A stretch of 64,000 nt of DNA from Terrabacter tumescens (GTDB taxonomy: Bacteria; Actinomycetota; Actinomycetes; Actinomycetales; Dermatophilaceae), in NCBI RefSeq assembly GCF_014646815.1, contig NZ_BMNZ01000001.1, positions 248,001 through 312,000 on the forward strand, given 5' to 3'. Below, in pieces: positions 30,262-40,208 of this stretch. Under the pieces are notes generated by a model. It was not told where the DNA came from, did no database searches, and saw nothing but the letters and a program-made list of their open reading frames with translations. Numbering within the stretch: position 1 is the first letter of the stretch; the number at the start of each line of letters is the position of its first letter. Both the position numbers and the translations under genes were made by a program.

Positions 30262-31077
30262 TCAGTCGATCGAGTCGGCGAGCACCGCGTCGACCGCCGA
30301 GAGGGCCGCTGCGTCCCCGTCGCGGACGATCTCGTCCTCGGTCGGGCGGTTCCACAGCCAGCAGTCGATGTCGGCGGCTGACCCGCTGATCTCGGCGGTC
30401 GCCGCTGCATCCGGTCCGTCGCCGACGAGGAAGCGCTGCACGTCGATCTCGCGGCCGTTCCAGGTGCCGGTGATCCGCACTGGGGTCACGGTCCACGAGT
30501 GCATGGCATCGACGGTGGCGATGGTGACGGGCGTGGAGACCGGGATGTGCGTCAGGTCGGGGTCGGGCTCGTGGCCCCGCATGATGCGCAGCGCCTCGTC
30601 GATGCCGTCGGCCGCGAGCCGGCAGTCGATCGGGGTGCGCGCGCCGACGGTGAGCTCGGCGTCGAGCCGGTGGATCAGCGCCTCGTGGGCCTGACGGCGC
30701 CGGATGTAGCCGGCACTCTTGTCGTCGGACCACATCCAGAGCGGGGTCTGAGGCGGCAGCGCCGCCAGCTCGCGCTGCAGTCGCTCGCTCGCGCGGTCGA
30801 AGAAGCCGAGCAGCCCGGCGCGGTCCGAGGGTCGCTCCTCGCGTGCGTCGTTCATCGCGTCGACCTCGTCCTCGTCGGTGAGCCCGCGCTCGGCGATCTC
30901 GCCCCAGAACCACTGCACGCCGCCGAGGTGCCACAGCAGGTCGTCGGCATCCCACTCGGGGCAGGAGGGGACACGCGCGTCAGCGGGTGCGGTCGCGAGG
31001 ACCTCCCGGAAGCGTGCCGAGTCGGCCGCGAGGTGGTCGAGGAAGGGCAGGGGGCCACCTGAGCGGCTGGACGGCAT
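30262..31077 (-). CDS. Maleylpyruvate isomerase-family mycothiol-dependent enzyme
   Basis: A 271-residue protein of the DinB-like mycothiol-dependent maleylpyruvate isomerase superfamily. It shows CPEWDADDLLWHLGGVQWFW and later QAHEALIHRLDAEL; the His, Glu and His of these motifs are the expected metal ligands. Such enzymes use mycothiol, the actinobacterial thiol, to process electrophiles. Start ATG 31077 has AGGAG upstream and lies inside a GTATGCCG octamer. It follows the AlkB-like gene by 14 bases, so the pair is an operon, suggesting a shared detoxification or repair role. Confidence 0.85.
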   Translation of the reverse strand: MPSSRSGGPLPFLDHLAADSARFREVLATAPADARVPSCPEWDADDLLWHLGGVQWFWGEIAERGLTDEDEVDAMNDAREERPSDRAGLLGFFDRASERLQRELAALPPQTPLWMWSDDKSAGYIRRRQAHEALIHRLDAELTVGARTPIDCRLAADGIDEALRIMRGHEPDPDLTHIPVSTPVTIATVDAMHSWTVTPVRITGTWNGREIDVQRFLVGDGPDAAATAEISGSAADIDCWLWNRPTEDEIVRDGDAAALSAVDAVLADSID

Positions 31078-31091
31078 ACGAGGGTCTCCTG

Positions 31092-31742
31092 TCAGCGGAC
31101 GCCGGCTACGCGGAACTGCACGGAGATGCGCGGCCCCATCGGCTCGGACGTCTTCGGGACCGCATGGTCCCACGTCCGCTGGCACGAGCCGCCCATCACG
31201 ACGAGGTCACCATGCCCGAGGGGATAGCGCAAGCTCTTTGCCGTCGAGCCGGGGATGGAGCCACCGTCCCGGGGTCGCAGGGCGAGCGTGCGCGCCGACC
31301 CGAGCGACAGGATGGCGATCATGGTGTCGCTGTCGCGGGACCTGCCGATCCGGTCGCCGTGCCAGGCGACGCTGTCGCGTCCGTCGCGGTAGAGGCACAA
31401 CCCGGCGGTGACGAAGGGTTCGCCGAGCTCCGGCGCGTAGTGGCGGCTCAGCGCCTCACGGGCCTCGACGAGCATCGGGTGGGGGAGCGTCTCGCCGGCC
31501 CCGTAGAACTTCGTCAGCCGGGGGACGTCGACGACCGAGTCGTACATCTGGCGGCGCTCGGCGTGCCACGGCACGTCGCGCAGCAGGGCCGTGAAGAGCT
31601 CGTCACCGGCAGCGAGCCAGCCCGGGCGGACGTCGACCCACGCGCCGCGGGTCAGCTGGTGACGGGTCTTCCCCGCGCCGACGTCGCGCAGCGTCATCGC
31701 GTCCGTGAGGTCGAGGAGCGAACCCTGGAGAGAGAGGTCCAT
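31092..31742 (-). CDS. AlkB-like 2-oxoglutarate/Fe(II) dioxygenase
   Basis: A 216-residue dioxygenase. Iron ligands are His128 and Asp130 in WHGDR and His193 in DHAVP; Arg205 and Arg211 in GPRISVQFR fit the 2-oxoglutarate and substrate arginines of AlkB. FYGAGETLPHP is the nucleotide-recognition region of the family. It should remove alkyl lesions from DNA or RNA bases. ATG 31742 is preceded by TATCGT and no Shine-Dalgarno, suggesting leaderless expression. First gene of a two-gene operon, divergent from recO. Confidence 0.9.
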   Translation of the reverse strand: MDLSLQGSLLDLTDAMTLRDVGAGKTRHQLTRGAWVDVRPGWLAAGDELFTALLRDVPWHAERRQMYDSVVDVPRLTKFYGAGETLPHPMLVEAREALSRHYAPELGEPFVTAGLCLYRDGRDSVAWHGDRIGRSRDSDTMIAILSLGSARTLALRPRDGGSIPGSTAKSLRYPLGHGDLVVMGGSCQRTWDHAVPKTSEPMGPRISVQFRVAGVR

Positions 31743-31748
31743 GACCCC

Positions 31749-31754
31749 ACGATA
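31749..31754 (-). promoter_or_regulatory. Putative -10 box of AlkB-like gene (leaderless)
   Basis: TATCGT on the minus strand, six bases before ATG 31742. Confidence 0.5.
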
Positions 31755-31850
31755 GCCCACGGAGTCGAACGCGTGTTCGACTGTCGGGCTCGATTCCCGT
31801 CCGGTCGTCACGCACCGGCGCGTGCGGTGCGGCGGCGGTGGCGCGGAGGG

Positions 31851-31856
31851 GGAGAA
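31851..31856 (+). promoter_or_regulatory. Possible -10 box of recO (leaderless)
   Basis: GAGAAT, seven bases before ATG 31864; no Shine-Dalgarno is present. Confidence 0.4.
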
Positions 31857-31863
31857 TGGACCC

Positions 31864-32592
31864 ATGCCCCTCTACCGTGACGAGGCGATCGTCCTGCGCA
31901 CCCACAAGCTGGGCGAGGCCGACCGCATCATCACGATGCTGACGCGCACGCGGGGCCGGGTCCGCGCCGTCGCCAAGGGTGTGCGGCGCACGAAGTCGCG
32001 CTTCGGCTCCAGGCTCGAGCCCGGCATGGTCGTCGACGTGCAGTGCTACGAGGGGCGCAACCTCGACACGGTCACCCAGGTCGAGACGCTCGCGCCCTAC
32101 GGCGACGCGATCGCGCGCGACTACACGGCCTACACGTGCGCGACCTCGATGCTCGAGACGGCCCTGCAGCTCACCGAGGAGCACGAGCCGCAGACCCAGC
32201 AGTACCTCCTGCTCGCCGGGGCGCTCCGCTCGCTCGCTGAGCGCTCGCACGACCCCGGCCTCGTCCTCGACGCCTACCTGCTGCGTTCGCTGGCCGTCGC
32301 CGGCTGGGCGCCGAGCTTCGTCGACTGCGCCAGGTGTGGCGCGCCGGGTCCGCACCGCGCGTTCAACGTGCAGGCCGGCGGCGCCGTCTGTTCCGTATGC
32401 CGTCCGCCCGGGTCGAGCGCGCCCGCACCGGAGACCTTCGAGCTGCTCGCCTCACTGCTCACCGGTGACTGGGGCGTCGCCGACGCGAGCGACGAGCGGC
32501 ACCGGCGCCAGGGCAACGGCATGGTGTCCGCGTTCCTCCAGTGGCACATCGAACGAGGGCTGCGCTCGCTGCGCCTCGTCGAGCGTGCTTGA
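31864..32592 (+). CDS. recO: DNA repair protein RecO
   Basis: A 242-residue recombination mediator that anneals DNA and loads RecA with RecR. The OB-fold N-terminus is typical ([20 protein letters not shown]). A zinc site is formed by Cys155, Cys158, Cys176 and Cys179 (CARC and CSVC). It precedes uppS, as in most actinobacteria. The start is fixed by the family-typical MPLYRDEA beginning. Confidence 0.95.
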   Translation: MPLYRDEAIVLRTHKLGEADRIITMLTRTRGRVRAVAKGVRRTKSRFGSRLEPGMVVDVQCYEGRNLDTVTQVETLAPYGDAIARDYTAYTCATSMLETALQLTEEHEPQTQQYLLLAGALRSLAERSHDPGLVLDAYLLRSLAVAGWAPSFVDCARCGAPGPHRAFNVQAGGAVCSVCRPPGSSAPAPETFELLASLLTGDWGVADASDERHRRQGNGMVSAFLQWHIERGLRSLRLVERA

Positions 32593-32647
32593 GCAGCCCA
32601 GACCGCGTGAGCCGCAAGCGAACCCGATCCCGACCGACCGGAGACCC

Positions 32648-33427
32648 ATGTACGCCAAGCCATTCCCACACCCGTCCGGCGCGACGGCCCCGGTCATCCC
32701 GGCCGAGCTGATGCCCAAGCACGTCGCGATCGTCATGGACGGCAACGGCCGCTGGGCCAACGCCCGAGGTCTGCCTCGGACCAAGGGTCACGAGGCGGGG
32801 GAGGCCTCGCTTCTCGACGTCGTCGCCGGCGCCATCGACGTCGGCGTGACCCACCTGTCGGCGTACGCCTTCTCGACGGAGAACTGGCGCCGCTCGCCCG
32901 ACGAGGTCCGCTTCCTCATGGGCTTCAACCGCGACGTCATCCGTCGGCGCCGCGACCAGCTGCACGAGTGGGGCGTCCGCATGCGCTGGGTCGGGCGCGC
33001 GCCGCGGCTGTGGCGCTCGGTCATCAAGGAGCTCGAGGTCGCCCAGCAGCTGACCCAGCACAACACCGGGCTCACGCTCTACTTCTGCGTCAACTACGGC
33101 GGACGTGCCGAGATCGCGGACGCCGTTCAGCGGATCGCCCACGACGTCAAGGACGGTCGGCTGCGGCCGGGGTCGGTCGACGAGAAGACGATCAAGCGCT
33201 ACCTCGACGAGCCGACGATGCCGGACGTCGACCTCTTCGTCCGCAGCTCGGGCGAGCAGCGCACGAGCAACTTCCTGCTGTGGCAGTCGGCCTACGCCGA
33301 GATGGTCTTCCAGAACCAGCTGTGGCCGGACTACGACCGCCGTGACCTCTGGGCCGCGATCGAGGAGTACGTCGCGCGCGACCGCCGCTACGGCGGCGCC
33401 GTCGACACCCCGACCCCCACCCCCTGA
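32648..33427 (+). CDS. uppS: Isoprenyl (undecaprenyl/decaprenyl) diphosphate synthase
   Basis: A 259-residue cis-prenyltransferase making the polyprenyl carrier lipid for cell-wall synthesis. The catalytic Asp31 is in [11 protein letters not shown]; other family blocks are [21 protein letters not shown] and [27 protein letters not shown] 32648 lies 55 bases after recO, with CCGGAGA upstream, so it may be co-transcribed with recO. A hairpin follows the gene. Confidence 0.96.
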   Translation: MYAKPFPHPSGATAPVIPAELMPKHVAIVMDGNGRWANARGLPRTKGHEAGEASLLDVVAGAIDVGVTHLSAYAFSTENWRRSPDEVRFLMGFNRDVIRRRRDQLHEWGVRMRWVGRAPRLWRSVIKELEVAQQLTQHNTGLTLYFCVNYGGRAEIADAVQRIAHDVKDGRLRPGSVDEKTIKRYLDEPTMPDVDLFVRSSGEQRTSNFLLWQSAYAEMVFQNQLWPDYDRRDLWAAIEEYVARDRRYGGAVDTPTPTP

Positions 33428-33462
33428 CGCCACCTGACCTGGGCAGCCCACCTGCCTGACCA

Positions 33463-33483
33463 GACCGAACGCCGCGTTCGGTC
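33463..33483. terminator. Terminator between convergent uppS and zur
   Basis: A perfect nine-base stem GACCGAACG-CCG-CGTTCGGTC, with imperfect flanking complementarity (CTGCC/GGCAG). No T-run. Confidence 0.7.
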
Positions 33484-33498
33484 AGAGGGCAGGAGGTG

Positions 33499-33918
33499 TC
33501 AGGCGTCGGCGGCGGTGCAGTCGGCGCAGGAGCCGAAGATCTCGAGGGTGTGCGTGACGCCGGTGTAGCCGTGCTCGCTCGCCACCTTGTCGGCCCACTT
33601 CTCGACCGCGGGCCCCTCGACCTCCACGGTGCGACCGCAGCTGCGGCACACGAGGTGGTGGTGGTGGTGCGTCGAGCAGGCGCGGTAGACGGCCTCGCCG
33701 TCGTCGGTGCGCAGCACGTCGACCGTGCCGGCGTCGACCATCGACTGCAGCGTCCGGTAGACGGTGGCCAGACCGACCCCGGCACCGGCCTCGCGCAGCC
33801 GCGCGTGCACCGTCTGCGCCGACGTGAAGTCGTCGGAGCGCTCGAGCAGCTCGGCGACGGCGGCCTGCTGGCGGGTCGGCTTGCGTGAGGGCGCGGAGGA
33901 GTTGGTGCCGCTCGTCAT
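33499..33918 (-). CDS. zur: Zinc uptake regulator Zur (Fur family)
   Basis: A 139-residue Fur-family repressor. The winged helix includes FTSAQTVHARLREAG and VGLATVYRTLQSM. Metal-binding features are His84-88, the Cys91/Cys94 pair and the Cys131/Cys134 pair, which form the structural zinc site. Identity as Zur rather than Fur rests on its place at the end of the znuACB operon and on the Zur box at the operon promoter. ATG 33918 has AGGAG upstream and overlaps the znuB stop codon. Confidence 0.93.
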   Translation of the reverse strand: MTSGTNSSAPSRKPTRQQAAVAELLERSDDFTSAQTVHARLREAGAGVGLATVYRTLQSMVDAGTVDVLRTDDGEAVYRACSTHHHHHLVCRSCGRTVEVEGPAVEKWADKVASEHGYTGVTHTLEIFGSCADCTAADA

Positions 33919-34988
33919 GGTCTCGCTCCTGTCGTCGGGCCGGATGTCGGGCCAGTCGTCGGGCCGGGTGTCGCGGATGTCAGGCCGGGGGTCGTGCCGG
34001 CAGGCTCGGGCACGCCATCGTGGTGCACCCCGTGCTCGTCGTAGTGCCCCTCGTGGGCGGCGTGCAGGTGCCCGTCGTGGACGTAGTCGACGTGGTCGCC
34101 GTGGGTGACGGCGGGGTGGCCGCACTCGGCGCCGTGCTCGTGCGGGTGCGTCTCGGCGACGTCGTGCCTCCTGCCGCCGACCCTCGCCATGACGCCGGTG
34201 ACGACCGCGGTGACGACGAAGAGCGCCACAGCGAGCAGCACGATGGTGCCGCCGGACGGGGTGTCCAGCGGGTACGACAGTGCGACGCCTCCGACGGAGG
34301 AGACGAGGCCGAAGGCGATCGCCCACCCCAGCCCTCCGCTGAAGGAATTCGCGACGAGCTGGCTCGCGGCGTTGGGCACGATCATGAGCGCGCTGATGAG
34401 GAGCAGCCCGACCACCCGCATCGCGACGACCACGGTGGTCGCGGTGAGCGCGGCCAGCACGATGTTGAGCGGCAGCACCGGCAGGCCGACGGCGCGGGCG
34501 TACTCCTCGTCGTTGGCCACCGCGAAGAGGCGCGGGCGCAGGGCCCAGGTGGTGACGGAGATGAGCAGCGCCAGACCCGCGAAGACGTAGAGGTCGGTGC
34601 GCTGGGTCGTGAGGATCGACCCGAAGAGGTACTTCATGAGGTTCGCCGGCGTGCCGCTGGAGGACTTGCTGATGATGACGACGCCGCCGGCGATGCCGCC
34701 GTAGAAGATGACTGCCAGGGCGACGTCGCCGTTGGTGCGGCCCCGGGCGCGGAGCAGCTCGATGACGACGGCGGCGATGACCGCGGCCACGAGCGCGGTC
34801 AGCACCGGCGCGGTGCCGGAGACGAGACCGATCGCGACGCCGGCCAGGGCCACGTGACCCATGCCGTCGCCGATGAGCGAGAGCCGCCGCTGGACGAGGA
34901 AGATCCCGACCATCGGCGCGACGGTGCCCACGAGCAGGGCGGCGATGAGCGCCCGCTGCATGAAGTCGACGGAGAGCAGGTCGATCAC
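33915..34988 (-). CDS. znuB: Zinc ABC transporter permease ZnuB
   Basis: A 357-residue permease with eight or nine membrane helices over residues 1-275, of the metal ABC-3 family (VQRRLSLIGDGMGHVALAGVA is the typical motif). The last 80 residues form a cytoplasmic tail extremely rich in His, Asp and Glu (several HxH and HH pairs between about 281 and 325), longer than in most relatives. It may buffer or sense zinc on the inner side. It overlaps znuC and zur by four bases each. Confidence 0.93.
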   Translation of the reverse strand: MIDLLSVDFMQRALIAALLVGTVAPMVGIFLVQRRLSLIGDGMGHVALAGVAIGLVSGTAPVLTALVAAVIAAVVIELLRARGRTNGDVALAVIFYGGIAGGVVIISKSSSGTPANLMKYLFGSILTTQRTDLYVFAGLALLISVTTWALRPRLFAVANDEEYARAVGLPVLPLNIVLAALTATTVVVAMRVVGLLLISALMIVPNAASQLVANSFSGGLGWAIAFGLVSSVGGVALSYPLDTPSGGTIVLLAVALFVVTAVVTGVMARVGGRRHDVAETHPHEHGAECGHPAVTHGDHVDYVHDGHLHAAHEGHYDEHGVHHDGVPEPAGTTPGLTSATPGPTTGPTSGPTTGARP

Positions 34989-35827
34989 GGTCGTCTCCTG
35001 TCGTTCGGGGTGGCATCGAGCGGGCCTTGCGCCAGCGAGGCGCGGTGGCTCAGCTCGAGGTCGTGGTGGTGGCTGTCGTGGTCGTGGTGCACGTCGGCGC
35101 GCTGGGCGAGGTAGGCGGCGGGTGTGCCGTCGAAGCGGATGCGTCCGCCGTCGACGACGACGATGCGCGTCAGGAGCCGCTCGAGCGCCCCGAGCTCGTG
35201 CGTGACGATGACCATGGTGACGTCGCGCTCGACGAGCCGGTCCAGCACGTCGGCGAGCACGTGCTGGTTCGCGGCGTCGACGCCCGCAGTGGGCTCGTCC
35301 ATGATGAGGACCTCGGGCTGCCCGGCGAGAGCACGCGCGATGAGGACGCGTCGCTGCTGGCCGCCGGAGAGCGTGCTCACCTCGGTGGCGGCGCGGTCGG
35401 CCAGGCCGACGACGTCGAGCGAGCGGGCCACGATCTGCCGGTCGGTGGCGCGCAGCCGCCCGAGCCAGCCGATGCGGGGGAGCCGTCCGGTCGCGACGAT
35501 CTCCTCGGCCGTGGCCCTGACAGAGGCCGAGAGCGTATGCCGTTGGGGCACGTAGCCGAGCCGGGCCCGGTCGTGGAAGTCGGCGCTGTCGGTGCCGAAG
35601 AGCGTGACGGTGCCGGCGACGCGTTCGTTGAGGCCGAGCAGGCCCTTCATCAGCGTCGACTTGCCCGAGCCGTTGGGGCCCACGATCGCGACGATCTCGC
35701 CCTGGCGGATGGACAGGTCGACGTCACTGAGGACGGGTCCGTCGCCGTAGCCGAAGCTCGCTCCACGCAGGCTCACGACCTCGTCTGCCGCTGCCGCGTC
35801 GAGGGGGACCAGGGCTGCCGATCTCAT
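34985..35827 (-). CDS. znuC: Zinc ABC transporter ATP-binding protein ZnuC
   Basis: A 280-residue ATPase. Walker A is GPNGSGKST at 50-58, the signature is LSGGQQRR at 153-160, Walker B is VLIMDEP and the switch His is His210. The C-terminus carries a His-rich patch (VHHDHDSHHHD, about 246-256) that is not part of the standard domain. ATG 35827 overlaps the znuA stop by four bases, so translation of the operon is coupled throughout. Confidence 0.94.
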   Translation of the reverse strand: MRSAALVPLDAAAADEVVSLRGASFGYGDGPVLSDVDLSIRQGEIVAIVGPNGSGKSTLMKGLLGLNERVAGTVTLFGTDSADFHDRARLGYVPQRHTLSASVRATAEEIVATGRLPRIGWLGRLRATDRQIVARSLDVVGLADRAATEVSTLSGGQQRRVLIARALAGQPEVLIMDEPTAGVDAANQHVLADVLDRLVERDVTMVIVTHELGALERLLTRIVVVDGGRIRFDGTPAAYLAQRADVHHDHDSHHHDLELSHRASLAQGPLDATPNDRRRP

Positions 35828-36819
35828 GAGCACTCCTGACCGACACGGAGGGTGGCGAGGTTGCTCCGCATCACCTCGAAGTAGTCGGCGCCGGCCGACT
35901 CCGTCGTGATGCCTTCGATGGGGTCGAGGGTCTTGACCTCGGCGCCCGTCGAGCTCGCGACCGTCTGCGCGAAGTGCGGCTCCACGAGGGTCTCCTGGTA
36001 GATCGTGGTGACGCCGGTGGACCTCACCAGGTCCCCGACCGCCTTGAGGGCCGCGGCGCTCGGCTCGGCCTCGGGCGAGACGCCGGTGATGCCGCGCTGC
36101 TGGAAACCGTAGCGGGAGGCGAGGTAGCCGAAGGCGGCGTGGCTGGTGACGAGCTCCTTGATCCGGCACTGGCGCAGGCCGACCCGCATCTCGTCGTCGA
36201 GCGCGGACAGCTTCTCGACGAACTGCGCGGTGTTCTTCGCGTACGTCGCGGCGTTCGCCGGGTCGTCCTTCGACAGGCGCGCGCTGATGGCCTGCGCCAC
36301 GGCGGCGTAGCGCGAGGGGTCGAGCCAGAAGTGGGGGTCGTCGGCGCCGTGGTCGTGCTCGTCGTGCCCGGCGCTCGTGTCGGCCGACTCGCCCGACTCG
36401 CCCGACTCGGCCGACTCGGCCTCGTGGTCGGCCCCGTCGGCGGCTGCCGGCACGAGCTTCGCGACGTCGGCGACGTCGAGCACCTTCGAGGCGTCGACGA
36501 GCCCGACGGCCTCGTCGACGGCCGGCTGGAACCCGTCGGAGTAGACGACGAGGCGTGCCTTCGTCATGCCCCCGATGTCCTGGGGCGCCAGCTCGAGGTC
36601 GTGGGGCTCGGCGCCGGGCTTGGTCAGCACCGTCACCGGCAGCTTCCCGCCCGTGATCTGCTGCGTCGCGAACTGGAGGGGGTAGAAGGACGTCACCACC
36701 GACCCGCCGGCTGGGGCGGAGCCGGAGCCGACGTCGCTGCCGCAGGCGGCGGTGCCGAGCACCAGGGCGGTCGCGGCGACGACGGCCGACAGGGTGCGGC
36801 GCGCAGGAGGGGAGCTCAT
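35824..36819 (-). CDS. znuA: Zinc-binding lipoprotein ZnuA
   Basis: A 331-residue substrate-binding protein. A lipoprotein signal with lipobox LGTAAC (Cys26) anchors it outside. Predicted zinc ligands are His73 (PHDLEL), His163 (DPHFWLDP) and His227 (SHAAFGY). A flexible acidic and His-rich loop (about 128-160) contains a tandem nine-base repeat coding for Glu-Ser-Gly/Ala units. The start could also be the ATGs at 36831 or 36828; 36819 gives a conventional signal peptide. First gene of znuA-znuC-znuB-zur. Confidence 0.93.
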   Translation of the reverse strand: MSSPPARRTLSAVVAATALVLGTAACGSDVGSGSAPAGGSVVTSFYPLQFATQQITGGKLPVTVLTKPGAEPHDLELAPQDIGGMTKARLVVYSDGFQPAVDEAVGLVDASKVLDVADVAKLVPAAADGADHEAESAESGESGESADTSAGHDEHDHGADDPHFWLDPSRYAAVAQAISARLSKDDPANAATYAKNTAQFVEKLSALDDEMRVGLRQCRIKELVTSHAAFGYLASRYGFQQRGITGVSPEAEPSAAALKAVGDLVRSTGVTTIYQETLVEPHFAQTVASSTGAEVKTLDPIEGITTESAGADYFEVMRSNLATLRVGQECS

Positions 36820-36839
36820 GACCACCATCATTCTCAAAC

Positions 36840-36854
36840 TGAAAATGATTGTCA
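36840..36854. promoter_or_regulatory. Zur box of the znuACB-zur operon
   Basis: TGAAAATGATTGTCA fits the actinobacterial Zur-box pattern TGAnAATGATTnTCA. On the minus strand it overlaps a GACAAT that may be the -10 box. A second, imperfect half-site (minus strand TGAGAATGATGG, 36825-36836) adjoins it and covers the first possible start codons, so two repressor dimers may bind. Confidence 0.85.
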
Positions 36855-36897
36855 AAACCGTTCTCGCGACGAGCGCCACTGCGTCGTCACGTCCCAG

Positions 36898-37188
36898 TCA
36901 GCCGCCCGGGACGATCCTCACGATTGCGACCGCCACGGCGAGCACGAGGACGGCCGTGCGCATCAGCCGCTCGGGCATCGTCAGGCGCTGCCACGTCAGG
37001 AAGAGGAGCCAGGCCACGAAGGCTGCGACGAGCAGGAAGGCGATGCCGCCCCACGGTCGCGGGGCGAGGATGCCAACGGCGAGCAGGACGACGAGCACGC
37101 CCAGCCCGACGGGACGCGGGACGGCGTTGAGCCGCTCCACCCAGGGGACGGAGGCGTGCTCGAGACGGGAACGGAAGCTCAGGGCCAC
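36898..37188 (-). CDS. Small membrane protein (DUF6703-like)
   Basis: A 96-residue protein with three hydrophobic segments (about 27-42, 46-65 and 74-92) joined by short basic loops. A small membrane protein of this kind lies between glyS and znuA in related genomes, from memory. GTG 37188 is six bases after TAGGCT and lacks a ribosome binding site, consistent with a leaderless mRNA. Function unknown; it is 78 bases from znuA on the same strand but has its own promoter. Confidence 0.7.
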   Translation of the reverse strand: MALSFRSRLEHASVPWVERLNAVPRPVGLGVLVVLLAVGILAPRPWGGIAFLLVAAFVAWLLFLTWQRLTMPERLMRTAVLVLAVAVAIVRIVPGG

Positions 37189-37194
37189 GCGACG

Positions 37195-37200
37195 AGCCTA
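37195..37200 (-). promoter_or_regulatory. Putative -10 box of small membrane protein (leaderless)
   Basis: TAGGCT on the minus strand, six bases before GTG 37188. Confidence 0.55.
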
Positions 37201-37253
37201 GGGGACGCCATGGCATACACCGGACGCGTGGCAAAGCACTGGCGCCGGCCCGA

Positions 37254-37259
37254 TAACCT
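37254..37259 (+). promoter_or_regulatory. Putative -10 box of glyS (leaderless)
   Basis: TAACCT, seven bases before ATG 37267; no Shine-Dalgarno. Confidence 0.5.
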
Positions 37260-37266
37260 GTCCCGC

Positions 37267-38661
<1,395 letters not shown>

Positions 38662-38682
38662 GCCTTCGGACAGACCGCTGAC

Positions 38683-38716
38683 GTATGCCGTCCGCCCACC
38701 CGGGCGGGCGGCATAC
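38683..38716. terminator. Hairpin built from an inverted pair of GTATGCCG octamers
   Basis: Left arm GTATGCCGTCCGCCC (38683-38697), loop ACCC, right arm GGGCGGGCGGCATAC (38702-38716); one T/C difference becomes a G-U pair. It lies 21 bases after glyS. No T-run follows. CATACT at the right edge may serve as -10 box of the next gene. Confidence 0.65.
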
Positions 38717-38723
38717 TGCGTCT

Positions 38724-39266
38724 GTGGTCGAGGACGACGTGCTGTGGGCGACGCCCGGGGAGCGCGCGCGTGCCGCGGCCGACGCGTTGGGGGACGACGC
38801 GCTGACCGCGTGGTGCGCCGCCCTCCTCGCGGGGCGCGCATCCTGGGGAGACCCGGCCGACCCGGACCCGCACTGGGTCGGTGGCGCCGCGGTGGACGGC
38901 TGGGGCGCACCGGACCATCTCGACGAGCGAACGGCGTACTGGGCGCGGGTCTGGGCGGCGCGGACGCTCCTCTACGTCTGGGACGAGCGGTGCAGCGTGG
39001 ATGTCGTTGCCGGACTGGGCGATCCGGCGTGGCGGGTGCGCGAGATGTGTGCCAAGGTGGCCGCCCGCTGGGAGGTCGCGGGCGCGGCCGACGCGTGCCT
39101 CGTGCTCGTCGACGACGCGGTGTCGCGGGTGCGTGCGGCCGCGGCGCGGGTCCTCGGTGCGATGGGGGACTCGGAGCACACGGCGGCAGCGGTCCGGCTG
39201 CTCGACGACGCCGACGTGTCGGTGCGCGCGGCAGCCGAGCGTGCGCTGGGTCCTCGAGACCGGTAG
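38724..39266 (+). CDS. HEAT-repeat domain protein
   Basis: A 180-residue soluble protein. The C-terminal half shows HEAT-like helical repeats (DPAWRVREMCAKVAARWEV, then VSRVRAAAARVLGAMGD and VSVRAAAERALG), pointing to a protein-interaction scaffold. GTG 38724 comes seven bases after CATACT with no ribosome binding site. A short downstream stretch (39267-39343) before the convergent sulfurtransferase shows only weak inverted repeats (GCCCGAG/CTCGGGC). Partner unknown. Confidence 0.7.
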   Translation: MVEDDVLWATPGERARAAADALGDDALTAWCAALLAGRASWGDPADPDPHWVGGAAVDGWGAPDHLDERTAYWARVWAARTLLYVWDERCSVDVVAGLGDPAWRVREMCAKVAARWEVAGAADACLVLVDDAVSRVRAAAARVLGAMGDSEHTAAAVRLLDDADVSVRAAAERALGPRDR

Positions 39267-39343
39267 GCGCCCGTCCGGTACCGCACGCCCGAGCGTCCGC
39301 GTCAGGGCCTGTCTCGGGCAGTGCTCGCGCCCGTGCGCGACGG

Positions 39344-40183
39344 TCAGCCGGGCTGGTGACCCAGGGCGATCGGGCGCGCGGGGTCGCGGATCCACTCGCT
39401 CCACGACCCGGGGTAGAGCACGGTGTCGATCCCGAGCTCGGCGAGCGCGAGCATCTCGTGAGCTGCCGTGACGCCCGACCCGCAGTAGACGCCGACCCGC
39501 CCGTCGCCGAGGTCGACGCCCTCGGTGACGGCGGCCCAGTGCTCGGCCAGGTCGCGGCGGAACGTCCCGTCGTCCGTGACCCACGCCGTGGTGGGGCTGT
39601 TGACGGCGCCGGGCACGTGGCCCGCGACCGGGTCGATCGGCTCGGTCTCTCCGGCGTAGCGCTCCGGGGCCCGCGCGTCGAGGAGCAGGCCGTCGCGCGC
39701 CAGTGCAGCCGCGCCGTCGGCGTCGAGCGTCGGCAGGGCGCCCGGCCGCACGACGACGTCGCCGTGCCGGTCGGCCGGCTCGTCGGTGGAGACGGGCAGC
39801 CCTGCGGCCAGCCAGGCGGCATATCCGCCGTCGAGGACGCGGACGTCAGGCACGCCCACCCAGCGCAGCACCCACCAGGCCCGCGCGGCGGCATACGACT
39901 CCTTGCCGTCGTACACGACGACCCGGGTGTGCTCGGTGATCCCCGCGCGGCGCAGCAGCGCCTGGACGACGGTGGGGTCGGGCAGCGGGTGGCGCCCACC
40001 CTCGCCCGGGGGAGCCGCGAGCTCGGCGTCCAGGTCGACGAAGAAGGCGCCCGGCACGTGGCCGGCGTCGTAGTCGGCTCGGCCGGCAGGGGTGTTCGCC
40101 GTGGTCAGCGCCCACCGGACGTCGAGGACCACGACGTCCTCGATCTCGTGGGCGAGCTCGTCTGCGCTGATGAGGTGGGTCAC
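39344..40183 (-). CDS. Thiosulfate/3-mercaptopyruvate sulfurtransferase (double rhodanese)
   Basis: A 279-residue protein with two rhodanese domains. The N-terminal one is inactive (no Cys in its loop); the C-terminal one has catalytic Cys234 in VYCGSGVTA. The loop CGSGVTA is nearer the mercaptopyruvate type (CGSGVTA in SseA-like enzymes) than the classical CRxGxR/K of thiosulfate enzymes. GTG 40183 is the first start in frame. Likely role: sulfur transfer or cyanide detoxification. Divergent from the hydrolase gene. Confidence 0.88.
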   Translation of the reverse strand: MTHLISADELAHEIEDVVVLDVRWALTTANTPAGRADYDAGHVPGAFFVDLDAELAAPPGEGGRHPLPDPTVVQALLRRAGITEHTRVVVYDGKESYAAARAWWVLRWVGVPDVRVLDGGYAAWLAAGLPVSTDEPADRHGDVVVRPGALPTLDADGAAALARDGLLLDARAPERYAGETEPIDPVAGHVPGAVNSPTTAWVTDDGTFRRDLAEHWAAVTEGVDLGDGRVGVYCGSGVTAAHEMLALAELGIDTVLYPGSWSEWIRDPARPIALGHQPG

Positions 40184-40208
40184 CGGGCCATCGTGGCATC
40201 CTCGCGGT

